Source of the DNA: Elysia chlorotica | Taxonomy: Eukaryota > Mollusca > Gastropoda > Plakobranchidae | Assembly (NCBI GenBank): GCA_003991915.1 | Contig: RQTK01000337.1 | Span: 369,967-433,966 of the forward strand | Direction of reading: 5' to 3' | Length of the DNA stretch: 64,000 nucleotides | Part shown: one piece after another, positions 45,237 to 58,200 of the stretch | How the letters are laid out: every line of letters begins with the position of its first letter | How positions within the stretch are numbered: the stretch's first letter is position 1 | Notes under the pieces: generated by a model | The model's database searches: none | What the model was told of the DNA's origin: nothing | Seen by the model: the letters and a program-made list of their open reading frames with translations, nothing else | Translations under genes and position numbers: made by a program

Positions 45237-48200
45237 TTACCATTTTGGCCTTGAAAAGACATCTGAATATCTTCTATCATGGGAGTCTTGATTTGACTCT
45301 AATTGATCGAAATTTCGTCCACTCTCTCTGTAAGATGAAAAATATTGTGAAGAAGTGTCCATGTTTTCTGTATAGTTTCTATTATGAGAACTTGAAGACT
45401 CTTCCAATCTTGAATCAAGACTAGAAGTGTTAGAAAACGATCTCTCTGGGTTGCTCTGAAGATCTGATACAGAGGGTTGTCTTATTTGTGCCTCTCCAGT
45501 ATAATGACTTCTAGACGGTGAATAACTGGAGGCTGTTGAAATCCTAGACTCATATGAAGACCCACTCATTTGAACTCCAATTCCTTGTTGACAGAGCAAC
45601 TGGGCTAGGGCTGCCTTCACACCAGCATGTTTGTCTGAGCCATGGCCTTCCACGCTAGATCTGCTGTCATACGAGTACGAGGAAGCACCCCTCTCAGAGG
45701 TCAAAGATGTGCCCCGACTACCCTGAAACTGATTGATGCCTGTACGTGGCGCATTATTTGACATTGGCTCAGATGAATTTCCCATTCGAGGTTTTGACGA
45801 CTGATTGGTATTCAGTGTGCAAGGTTTTTGGTCGCCCATTTCTGGCTCTTGTTTTCTAGGTACATTTGATAATGCACTTATGAGTTGCTGTTTCAAATTA
45901 TTGAGTAACATGGAAGTTTGAGCATCTACATTAATATTTAACTTCTGAGCTAGTTGAGTGACAGACACATTTTGTTGACCTTGCATTAGCGACATAAGTT
46001 TTGAAAGCTGACACTGGGCATCTCTGTCAGGACCGAGACCTGTGTTTGACTTTTTAAGGTCTTCATTTGGTTGATTTCCCTCCATGTGTCTTGTCGATAT
46101 TGATTTGGATTCAACAGTTTCAACAACTGGCTTGGTTCCATATTTACTATGAGAATGTCCTTTGGGAGCAGTATCTTGATCTTTAGATGACTGCTCCCTC
46201 ATTTCTTTCTTGCGATTTTTGCACCATAATTCATGACAGTCCTGGTCTCGTGGCAAGCTGAAAATAATAAGGCCATTAGAATATTTCCTGTTTCAGTTGA
46301 AATCTTTATCGTATCTGATCTACGAGCGATTCATTTTATTATGCAAATATCTTATAGGCGATTGTCAATTTAAATTTGTAATTTAAATAAGACAATTGAT
46401 ATATATTTTTAAAAACATAAAAGTATGGGGGGAATGTAGCAGTATAGCTCACATATCTAATCAAGACATATTAGCTTTGGTCAGATCAAGTGTTTTAACG
46501 AATCTGGAACAGATGACTTGCTTGATCTTAAGTTTTTTCATGGTTATTTTGAGACTATCTTTCATAGCATTGGAAGTAGAATTTATGCCCATGATCCATT
46601 TATTTTATATTAATTTCATAAGTTTGACAGGCAAAGGGGGAATTTGTTTAGATGTGGAAACAAAATCAAGACCTGTGAAAGTTCAATGCAAGGTCTAGGA
46701 AGTAGGTCTAATGATCATGATAGACAAATTTGTATATCTTAGGGAACAAACTTCTTTGAATATTTTTGGGAATATTAAGATTAAAAATATTATGATCTAA
46801 ATGATCAAGGACACTAACTAGGCAACAAAAAGCATCTAAATACTAATGATGAAGCCACTGAGACCTTTTGATGCTGGTACCATATCTAGATTTAAAACTA
46901 GCCTTGGCAAGTGTGTGTCATAATGAAAAGGGTAGGATAAAAATTGTCCAACTCAGAGCCTAAGTCATTTTGCAAGTATTTAGTGATACAACACATCATT
47001 CAAAATCAGATACAGATAATGATTGTTTTAAAGTCTTGAGTTTGAGCTAGACATTGGAATTAAAAGGAACGGCAGGCAAATGATCAAAGGATTTGTTCAA
47101 ACAAGTGATGCTCAATGTATAATTTGCATTCTAAACACTTGACTGTTGACACATATTTTTGGAATAGGTAACACAAAAAAAACACAAATATTTCAGATTA
47201 GTGTTTTTTGAGAATTTCAACTATTAAAAAATGTGCTAAATACCCTTTTCTAAGTATGTTGATATTATAGAAAAAATTATTTGCATGTATAGGATTGAAA
47301 TTTCTATGCCAGTTTATGAATATGCACGTTCCAACAATTTGTAAAGAACTGATCTGTTGTTATATATATGAATAGGTAGCTAGAAAAAGAAGTTAAGACC
47401 ACACAAAAATAAATCACAATGCTGTTTTACAACTTACAATAAGTCAGACTGAAATATTTGAGTTAAAAAATGAAGTAACTTGTTGTAACTCAACAGAGCC
47501 ACATTATTTTTCCAACAATACTCGTGAAATCAGTTTTCAGGGACTTTCCTAAATGCATATCTTTTGAACCAATAAATATAGAATAAAATTTGTTTCAGGT
47601 TTTCAAACTTCAGCTTCTTATCCTCCAAGTAAATTGTCTATTTCACCACATGCATACACACCATGCAACTCCGTTGAGATAATTGCACTCCACTTTATGA
47701 TTTATAAAATGTGCAATTTATAAATAAGTGATTGTATTGCCCTATAATTGGCTTGGCAGAAAGCCTGCTTATCTTTACAGGATTCTCTGGGAAACCAAAG
47801 GGTCCAATATTGTCAAAAAATTTTTATTTTTGCTGTAAGAATAATTACATCATGAGAAACATTTTTGTCCCCTGATAGCCCAAATACTTACTCGGGAGGT
47901 GGTATTGAACTGGGGTTCACATCACGTAACCAGGGCGAGTTGAGCCCTTGTTCAGCTGTGCATCTGCGACATGGATCTAGTTCAAGCATGTGGTCCATCA
48001 AATCCAAAGCTGGCTTAGGTAGGCTGAAATTCAAATAACAATGACAAGGGCCTCCCATATACCTGATAGGGCATTTCCTCATAATTTTTTATGGTTTTGA
48101 ATAATCAGAGAGATTTATTAAATTTTTAACTTGACAACTTAATTGCCCAGTGAATTTTCAAATATGCCTAATCCAGGCCGAAGTATGAGAAGTAAAGGAT

Positions 48201-51200
48201 GAGACCCAAAAAAAAAAAAATCACTTTCTTCAATAAATACTTTAATAACTTGTTTAAAAAATAAAGAAAAAACAAGTTAAAAATAATACATCTGCTTCAA
48301 TGAAAAGTATACGATTTGAAAAAACAAAAAACAAATTTGCCATTGAGAATAGTCAAAATGAGAACATGCTTAACTTAAGATGTTTACCAATGAAAGTTTC
48401 TTAAATATCTCATCATAAGTAGCAATGACACAAGCAAGGACATGAAACCAGAAACAATACAACACAAAAATACATGACTGTTTTCAACACAATTAAATGA
48501 TGACGAAATACTCACAAGGAGAATTCCTCTCTCAGTCTCCGTCTGTGTTGTCTCTTTGGCTTAAAGCTGTGAAACAATGGCAGCTTGATGACCTCTGGCC
48601 AGTTTGCTGGACAAGGTGACCCACAGGTGCGGCTAATGAGCTCTAGCTGTGCAAACTCTTCTTTAGCTTGAAATATGGGCTTTTTGGTGAACAACTCCCC
48701 TAATATGCACCTAAATTTATAGAAAGACATGAATTCAAATGAGGTGTTCAATAAAAGATATGCTTCAGTTCGAATGAAATGCACCACAAATAAGACAAAA
48801 GACAAAAAAATGTATAAACAGGTTAATATGACAAATGAAATTTGATTAAAAAATTGATGATAAACAATGATGAGATAAAATATACATCTTAATATAATAT
48901 GTGATAGAAACAAATGCTGACAACAATGTAAATTTAACCTGATTTTTTGTTTAATTTGCTATCAAAATACATATCCCATCTAATTCGGTGTTTTGGGATT
49001 GACATGACCAGAGCATTTTACAATTACATTGTGTAGGTATATTATTTATCTACATTTAAACCTATTGAAATTTGAACAAAATATGACCAATATCATAACT
49101 AGGCTCCACAATGCTGTGTTGTAAAAAACATCCCATATCTGGTTCTAGTATTGTAATGATCAGCTTTCTCATGAAAATCAAATGTCCGATTCTAACTTGG
49201 ATGTCTACATGCTAAAACAAACAAAAATATGTCTATTGGCCTCATACATTACATTACAATTGATAACTACTTCTTGGCCTGGACTAAAATAATTGTGAGA
49301 CTCAGAGAGATGCATCTATATTTCTATTAAAAGTTTAATCTCTTTGGTACAAATTTCTGCTAGACCCATTAATACATTTATAAAAAATTGTAAATGTACT
49401 ATTAATTTATTATTTTGTATCCTCTTCAGTCTCCCACATATAAAAAAACCTACCCCAAGCTCCACATATCAATTGAGGGACCATATCTCTCCTCTCCCAG
49501 AAGAAGTTCTGGTGGTCTGTACCACAGAGTGATGACCTTATTTGTGTACAAACGATCTTTGTCCTCTGCATGGTAGTATCTTGCCAAACCCAGATCACCA
49601 AGTTTTATTTGACCTCTGCGGAAGATAAAATGATTTGGTATCACGTCCAACGTCAGCACAATATAGGCTATATTGTGGATGGGCCACAAGACAATCCAAC
49701 AATTTTACGTGCTGCCACACATGAGACATAGTGGAGATACCATGACTCCTGTCTTAGCCGGCCACATTAAACTGACAGCAGGGGGCGAGATCACCAGGAC
49801 TCGAATCGTGGAACTCCTGCGTCGGAAGCCCATGTTCTACCCCAAGCCCCCCACCCCCCTCCCGAAAGATAGAAATAGGTACCTTTAAATTAACCACATC
49901 AAAACAAAATCTCTTGGAAGAGTCTTATAAAAAGCTCCCATAAAGTGATTGATCGATTACTTACACTTACAGAATTTTTATTTTTTTAACATGTTGCATA
50001 TAAATAACTATTTGTTACAAAGAATTGTTTACAAAACACGTGCAGGATATCCATCAAGATTTCATACAAGCTGTGCAAAAAAGTAAATTTACCTTTTAAA
50101 TAAGAATAAAAGAAAATCAAGGAGACTTACTTGTTATTTAGGAGAATGTTTGAACACTTTATATCCCTATGCAGGAAATTTTTATTGTGGCAATACTCGA
50201 GACCTTCCAAAAGTTGTTTCATGAAGGATGATATGTGCTCTTCTCTCAGGTTTACTAAACCTGAATCCAATAATCCCATCAAATCATGATCCATATATTC
50301 AAAGACCAAATAAAAAGAACCTGAAATAACCCAAAGGAAGAAAAATGTTTTCAGTACATAAGTTAATGGGCTTGTATTTTCAAATTCATAAAAAAATAAG
50401 ATATAATAAAAATTTACATAATTTTATTAATTTAAATCATTAAGAGTGAGCCGATTCTAGACATATAATTATGATTTTTATGGGCATTAAGACGACTTGA
50501 GTTGAGCTGGTTTTAACGTCCAGCGTCAGCACTATTATAGGCTATATTGCGGACGTACTCCAAGACTGATGTCTGACAAAATTATGTGCTGCCACATGTG
50601 AAACAGGACTGGGGTACCACGACTCCTGTCTCAGCCAGTCACATTATACTGACAATCAGTTACAGGGGAGGAAATCAGACAAAGAAATATGCTGATCGTG
50701 GGATTTGAAATGCGGACCTACTAAGCCACATGCCAATCTCAATGCCAGTATTACTTACTATAAATGAAAAATATTACTTCAGTACAAAGGAAAGGCTCTC
50801 TGTACATGTGATTTTATTCCAGCAATGAATTTTTTCTTATTTCACAATTTTAACATGTATCTCATTTTTTTCTCGTAATCGTTATAAAAAATGATGCATT
50901 TTCTCAAACAAACTGAGCAAGGCCTAAATCACGGAGCTGAACTAACATGGTTGCAAACTTGCCCCGCGCCAGTTGCATCCCATCGCTATGTATCCACTGT
51001 GAGTTGATATTAAAAGGACAGAATTTCATCGTCACCTCTTATACCAAAATTGTAGATGGAACCCTTCAAATGACACCTAACACCATCCATACTGCTTGGA
51101 TTTTCTTACAGTGAATGATGGTGACTTAAAATCAGAAATATTAGAAATGGTTCTGAAACAATGAAAATGTTTCTTGGTTTGAATCCTTAATCAGTGTCAT

Positions 51201-54200
51201 ACAAAACCGTATTGCAACCACAGCCTGACAAATTTTGACACAATCCCACCTATAAGGACAATTATTTTCTGTACCTGCCTCACCCATTTGTTTTACTTTC
51301 AATTAGAGATTTTGGTTTCAAATAAAAGCTTAGATAACTCTCAATATGCACACTAAATTTGTTAGTAATATTTGATTAAGAATTTTTTTTTCTTTCATTT
51401 TGCTGAGAACCACACACTGGGTTCAAAAAGATTATTGAGCTATATTGCACAAAGTTAGAGACTTTTAATAAAAAACAAAGATGTGACATTGCTCACAATA
51501 CAAGCAGATATATTTCAGATTACGTTCGAAACGATTAAGATATTTTTGGGGCAAATCTAATTAAGCTATTGGACAACTTATTTATCAACAATAATGATTA
51601 CTACATTTTATCATCAAACATCAGACTGCAATTTTACTTTAAGGCCTGTAACCAAGTTGGTCTACAAGACTATAAACTACAAACGTAAACTTTTCCATTA
51701 CATGCAAGCCAGCCAAAAGCTGTTAACCCCAACGTAAAAGAGGGTCTACTTTATAGCTGACTAAAGCCTATGTACACCGCCAAATAAATAGAAACTATTC
51801 CTATCGGAATAAAGAAGAGTTCCACTTCCTTCCAGTGTTGTTTTGAATGCAGATAGCTGTTTTCAGCTCATGTTCTGTTTACATGTTGACACTCAATTTT
51901 GTCTTGAAAGCCACAATATCTAACAATATCTGACCAAGGAGCAGGTCCATCAGGAAGGAAATTACTTACTCAAGAACAAGTTTTAGATGTCTTAGATGGT
52001 GAGAGTGATGATGATTTTGATATTGTTAGTGATGATAGTAGATCTAGATCTAGTAGTGACAATGAAAGCAAGGAGCCAGTAGTTAAATCTTGATCTATAT
52101 CTAGCGAGTCAAAGCCAAGAGCAGTTGAGTTAGAAATAGATATGGATCTAGATGTAGATCTAGTTGATGAAGAGACCTGAATAACCATGCCAGCTAAGTA
52201 CCCAATCTACTTCTGTATGCTTTTTACATGTCATTCTATTGTGTTGGCAATGGTCAGAGAGAAAACTCAGAATCATTCTTGAAGGCTTTGTTCACTTTTT
52301 CTGTTGCTAGAATCTTCTACAGCTGATTTATTCTTGGCGTGAGACTTTTAGATCTAAACATTTTCTGAAAGCTGAATAAATTATCCACAACTTTTATTCT
52401 TACTATTTGGAGCTAAACATGTTGGTTTTCAAGTTATTTGATGACAAAGTGGATATTTTTTAGGATTGTCACAAGCCCTAAAAAAAATACCAAATATAGC
52501 CCAACATCACACACTAAATACTAGCGACACTTGTAGAGATAAGAAATTTAAGCTCAACATTAAATACCACATTGTTCATACAAATTTGAAGAACAATTAT
52601 AAGAAATCCTTTTTGCTATGACCACTAAAAGATTTGGAGAATACATAATGCAACATCAGTGAACTCAATACCTTTATCTTTCCTGAAATCAAGAGCATCT
52701 TGTTTATCAGTGACTATTTCTTTTAGGTTCACAATGTTTGGATGTTGCAACTGCCGTAAGATTTTAATTTCTCTAACAGCAGTGATAGGAAATCCTTCCT
52801 TTTCATTTTCCAGTCGTACTTTCTTGAGGGCCACCAGATTGCCTGTTAAATGGAGAATAAAATATCCAATTAAAAATATTGAAAAAAGAAACTGCCTGTA
52901 TGAAATCTATATTTTACTTTTGAGTTCATTTCTCATTGGGTAAAAAAATACAGAGGCATATCTTATAATGTATACTATTGTATTCCCATCTAGGATAAAA
53001 AGAACTGTAAAGGGATTTTCAATGAAGAAAACATACTATCTGTTACAATACACATGGAATTTCCTAGATCATTGTGATCTTTTATTTAAGCATTACCAAA
53101 GAAACCAGCAGCGACAGGGTGCAAACTATATCATTATCAAACTAAAAACAAATACTGGTAAGAATCATCATGCTGGAAGTCAGAAAACCAGTAATAACAT
53201 AATAACAATGTTGGTTAGTACTAGAGGGAAAAGGAACAACATTTATCTACATCTTGCAATTGTATACAGATGTATACTTGGCCTTTATTGATTCACCAAG
53301 CCACTGACAGAAAGCATGATGAGATAATAAAACAGCTAACATAGTTCCAGGTGGAATGAAAAGTTGAGTTGCTTTAAAATCCAATGTCAGCACTGTAAAG
53401 TCTATACTGTGGACACGCTCCAAGGCTAATGTCTTTTATGTGCTGCCACACACAAGACAGGGCGCGGATACCATGACTCCTGTTTCAGCCAGTCACATTT
53501 AACTGACACCGACCCAACCAGATGGGGGAAAAATCGTGAGTGCTCAGACCAAGGACCTACTGTGTATGAAGTCGACGTTATATCCCAGCGCCCCCCAGAT
53601 GGAATGAAAAGACGTGAAAATAATTTAAAATATGTTATGGATCAGCAATGCAAGTGGACAGTAAAATCAGCTCATTTCAATAAAATAAAAGAAGCAGTCC
53701 GACAGGGATTTGATATTTCCATAAACCTTTTTTTTTCAGCTACAGCAAAATAATTAGGTGCAACTGAGAAGGATAGCAGTTATTAGCCATTTGAGATATA
53801 TAGGGACTGCCAAACATTGTTGAAGAGAATATGCAGAGAGGACTGGAACTCTAAATATGTAAAAAGACAAGTGATGGTCCTAATTAAAGTCAAGAATAAT
53901 ATATCAAAGGCGCTACACTCTACATTTCAAACTCTTGGTAACTTAAAACCTCAAGTCCTTGAATTAATAAGTGAAATGTCGCTAGCAAAAATAAGTTTCC
54001 ACAAAATGAAAACAGACTCAACAGACAAGTTCACCTCCATGAAGACAAAAAGAAGAGCCCTTCAGTGCTATTTTGAACCTTTGGCAGCCTTTGGTTCAAT
54101 GGACAAAAAGCTAGCTTCACATAGGACTAGGACGTGGGATTAGGTGGATTTGTCAGGGATGGTAAGAAAAGGTACGGAGGAGTGTCTGTGCAGGGGCTTG

Positions 54201-55206
54201 TGGATTACCACATTAGTGCAGACATGAGGTATTGGAATGAGATGTTTTCGATACTTTCTCAACATTTTTTATGTTGGGTTTGGGGCCAATCTGTTCTCTC
54301 CGTGCTTACCAACAAATTGCAATCAAAATGTTAAAAATAGGTGATATAAATCAATAACCAATCTGAAGAAAAAGGTTCCAAAACAAAATCTGAAACCAGC
54401 TTGAGTCGTGGATATTTCACAGCAATTCTCTACTCCTATTAACTCCATTGTTACAGTTGGGTTTTATATTCAACTGACATAAATGTGCAAATCTTTATGA
54501 AGAATAACTGAGCTTTCCGTGAAATATCTTTGGTAAACTTAAGTTTAATCAAGAAAAAGTACAAGGCTAAATAAAAATATAAAAGTAATACTTGCAGTGC
54601 AGCTTTGAGATTTGTAGAATACAAACTTACATTGTGTTCTTCTAAGAGATGAACATACCTACTTTATATTTCTTATGTGCCTTACAATTTGTTCAGAATG
54701 TTCACCAGAAACATTGAGATTGAACTGAATATATACAAAAAGGTTACCATTATAAAACATACCCAAGTTTATGTCTCTTGCCTTGTACACTTGACCATAA
54801 GTACCCTCGCCAATGATTTGGATAATGTTGAAGACATCTACACATCTCTCTCCCCAGTCACCTTGTCTGTCATTATATCTCCGGTGATGACACATTCTAG
54901 ATATATGAACACATACCATTTTTTTTAAAGAATACAATAAACATAGACATATTGTTATATATTAATCAACAAAATTTCAAGACATGGCAGTATAAAGTTT
55001 TATATACATAGTGCTTAACTATAAATCTTTTTAGCTAACAGTCCGGATTTTTCCTTATCAAATTAAGAAAGACAGTGTTTAAAAAAATTAATACCACAAC
55101 ATTTTTATTGGTTTTAAAAAATAAAATTATTTAGTACTTAGTAACAGTTAACACTCTCAGTTCAAAAATCATAAAAAGAGAAAAATGTGTTTCAAAAATG
55201 ACAAGC

Positions 55207-55272
<66 letters not shown>

Positions 55273-58200
55273 GCGGATGGTTGGTTGGGTTGGTTTAACG
55301 TCCAACAGCAGAACTATATAGGCCATATTGTGGACGGACCCATGACGGACGTCTGACAATTTTATGTGCTGCCACACAGGAGACAGGGCGGGGATACCAT
55401 GACTCCTGTCTCAGCCGGGAACAGGAGGGGAAGAGGAGAGCATCAGGTGAAAGGAATCTAATGCAGGATGGAAGGTGGATCTCCAATTCAATATCACCCA
55501 GAATCTTCTTTTACCTACTAAGCAAACTCAAAGTAAAATAAATATTAAAAAAAATACATGTCCTCATTAAAGCTCTGATATCTAACAGGCAAAGAAAAAA
55601 AAATTCTTATAGCCATCTAGTTCCAACAGAGTATATAGTTAAGCAAGTCTAAATTTAAAATAGAGATTCTTACTTAGGCCTTTTGAATTTTGGAACATCG
55701 TCCTTCTTAGATTGGGGTAAGCGTCTTGGTTTTGCTTCAGGTTCCACTTCTGGTACATCAATAATGGGAGGTAGTGGTAGATCTCGAATTCCTCGTGGTC
55801 GAACAGATTCTTGTTCTCTCTCTTCTGCCTTAATTTCACTGATAATAATAATAATAACAATGCAGATAATATTCAGGATACAATATTAATCATGCACATA
55901 AAGCTCACCAGTTTACAATTAAATAATTCATATTATACACAGCCTTTCTATAAAGTAATAAAATGCTTTAAGTACTGTAATCAGTTTAATGATTTCAGTT
56001 TCCTTCGGTTTGGTAATGATCAAATTCCAAGACTAAAAAGGTATCTCAGACCTGAAATGAAGTAACATAACCACTTGACAGATGATATTAAGGTGACACA
56101 CCCACAGACAGAACAATGACTTAGTCCTCAAATCAACCACTTACCAAAAATGTTATTTATAATGAAAGAGGCCAGAACAAAGTGAACAATGACTGAATAT
56201 GGGCAAGTCCAGCGCTGGCCGATTCAATTGATGATATGTCATTTTTTGCTATTGATATCATAACAATTATAAATAGTAAACCAGTATTCTTGGCCACATC
56301 ACACCGTAGAAATTTTAAATCTGCCACTCACTATCATTTTAATACGCCAGAACACACTGTTTGCCCACCTCCCTTCAAGTATCAAAAGAAAATTTACAAC
56401 TCAGTAACGTAACAATGCATATATGATAGCACAAACCATTGGAAAATGCGAGAGAGGCAAAGAAATGAACAAGACTGGAACTCTTTTGCCCTCCACATAC
56501 TTTGTGAATGACAGCAGAGGAGAAATTTGGCTGATCGAACACCATACATTGCATGTAACAGAAAAAAAATCAATATGGGAGTTGTCGAAATAAGCGTTCA
56601 GCACTGTATTTTCTCATTTCAAGATCTTTATTGGTTGTAATGAAACCGTAAAGGCCCCTAACAAGACATAATGTCATAAAACACAAGGAGGATTTGAGAT
56701 TACAGTAGAATTACTAGAAACATTAAACAAATGTCTGATGACTTGGATTTCTCATAAATCGAATTTTGAAAGTTGACCATAATCTTTGGCTTTGTAACTG
56801 TTAAAACAAGAATTAAAACTCAAAGTCTTCTCGTTTGATAGAAAATTTCTTATCAAATCTGGCACAACATTACTTTCATAAGAAAACAAAAAATTCTGAC
56901 TCCTTTGCCAGAAGCAAAGAGGAATAAGGATGACATGAAATCATGTATAACAAAGTATGTACATGCCAATGATTGCAGCATTGACCTGACATATGAGCTA
57001 AAAAAAAAAGACAAATGGCGAGTAATTGTATCAGGGCAAGGGGCAATGTAAAACTGAATGCTGAGGAACAAAGGGTACAATTTTTGAGGAGTTGTGGCGA
57101 AAACAGAAAAAAAATCGATATATATCTTTTAGAATGCCACATATAGTTACCTAAGGTATCACTTTTCAGTTTTCTAAGAATAAAAGTAAGAGAGTCTTAA
57201 GAGTGAACAACAACAAAAAAAATCAAAACATTTTGCTTTGATTGCATTTTATAAATCCTTGCCAGGGATAAAAAATAGTAAAATTATCTTAAGCCTCATG
57301 AAAAGGAAAAAATAAAGAAAAAAAAAAGGACTAAAAAGGAGGAAACTTAAACTATCTAGATTAAAAGGGGGGATTTTAACCTAAAGAAAGATTTAGTTTT
57401 GTACATACACAGTGGAAACCTCATAATTCAAATTGCTTGGAATTTGATCTAAACTTTCAACTAAGAGCAATTATACCCTAAAACTATTTGGTGTATCCTA
57501 TGCGATACAGCTTCTAATATTTACCTATAAGGGCTTTTCTCAAGATCCATGTCTTCTTCTGGATCAACATCAGGCAAAGGCAACTGAGGCAATGTAGACA
57601 TTTGGCTGCTTTTAGGTTTGTAATCAAACTCATGTCCATTGCCTCTCTGTTCTGAGACAGGTCTATGAGAAGTTGATGGTCTACTGTTGACATGCCCACT
57701 AAGATTTTCTTGGGCTGGTACAGAATGTTGTAAATACTGAGCTTTTGAAACTGCAACTGGGCTTACTTTTAAAGGGGAAGCTGTCTTTTGAACATTATTT
57801 ACAGGAGCTTCAACAGGTGTTGGAGATCGACTTATCACCTCTAGATCAGGAGAGTTTGTTTTGCTGTCTAGAGAACTGACATCTTGCCCAAATTTCAATC
57901 TCTTATTTTCTCTGGCTTTTCTATGTTTACTCAATTCTGCGGCTAGGCTTGATGCATAATGTAAGTTTTTTGTAGAACTTAATTTATTCCGTGAGGTCAA
58001 GGAGGATGCAGATCCTCGTGAAGGACTGGGTGAAAGACGAATGGGCCCACGAGACGGAGATGGAGATTTTTGTTTCTTTGAATATCTGTTTGGACTACTT
58101 CCAGGTCTTGAGGAGTACTTATGTTTTCTGAAAAACAAAGAAATAAATTGTAATTTTTATCTTGGAGTGGAATATATTTGCAAAATCATCTTAGGGTTTA

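Larger units (their letters stand above)
50321..52671 (-). other. CDK12: CDK12/13 intron with SINE and piggyBac-like fragment
   Basis: About 2.35 kb between the PITAVRE exon and the HRD exon. It contains a SINE copy (50501-50750) and the piggyBac-like fragment (51951-52180). The rest is featureless A/T-rich sequence. Confidence 0.75.
52843..54762 (-). other. CDK12: CDK12/13 intron with SINE and LINE fragment
   Basis: About 1.9 kb between the GEGTYGQV exon and the ALKKV exon; donor gtatgt, acceptor ccatttaacag. It carries a SINE (53356-53596) followed by a LINE-derived frame (53817-54143). Confidence 0.8.

Noticed and set aside
51970-52188. Ser/Leu/Thr-rich minus-strand ORF of 72 codons
   Set aside because: Antisense of the acidic piggyBac-like fragment and its GATCTA repeats.
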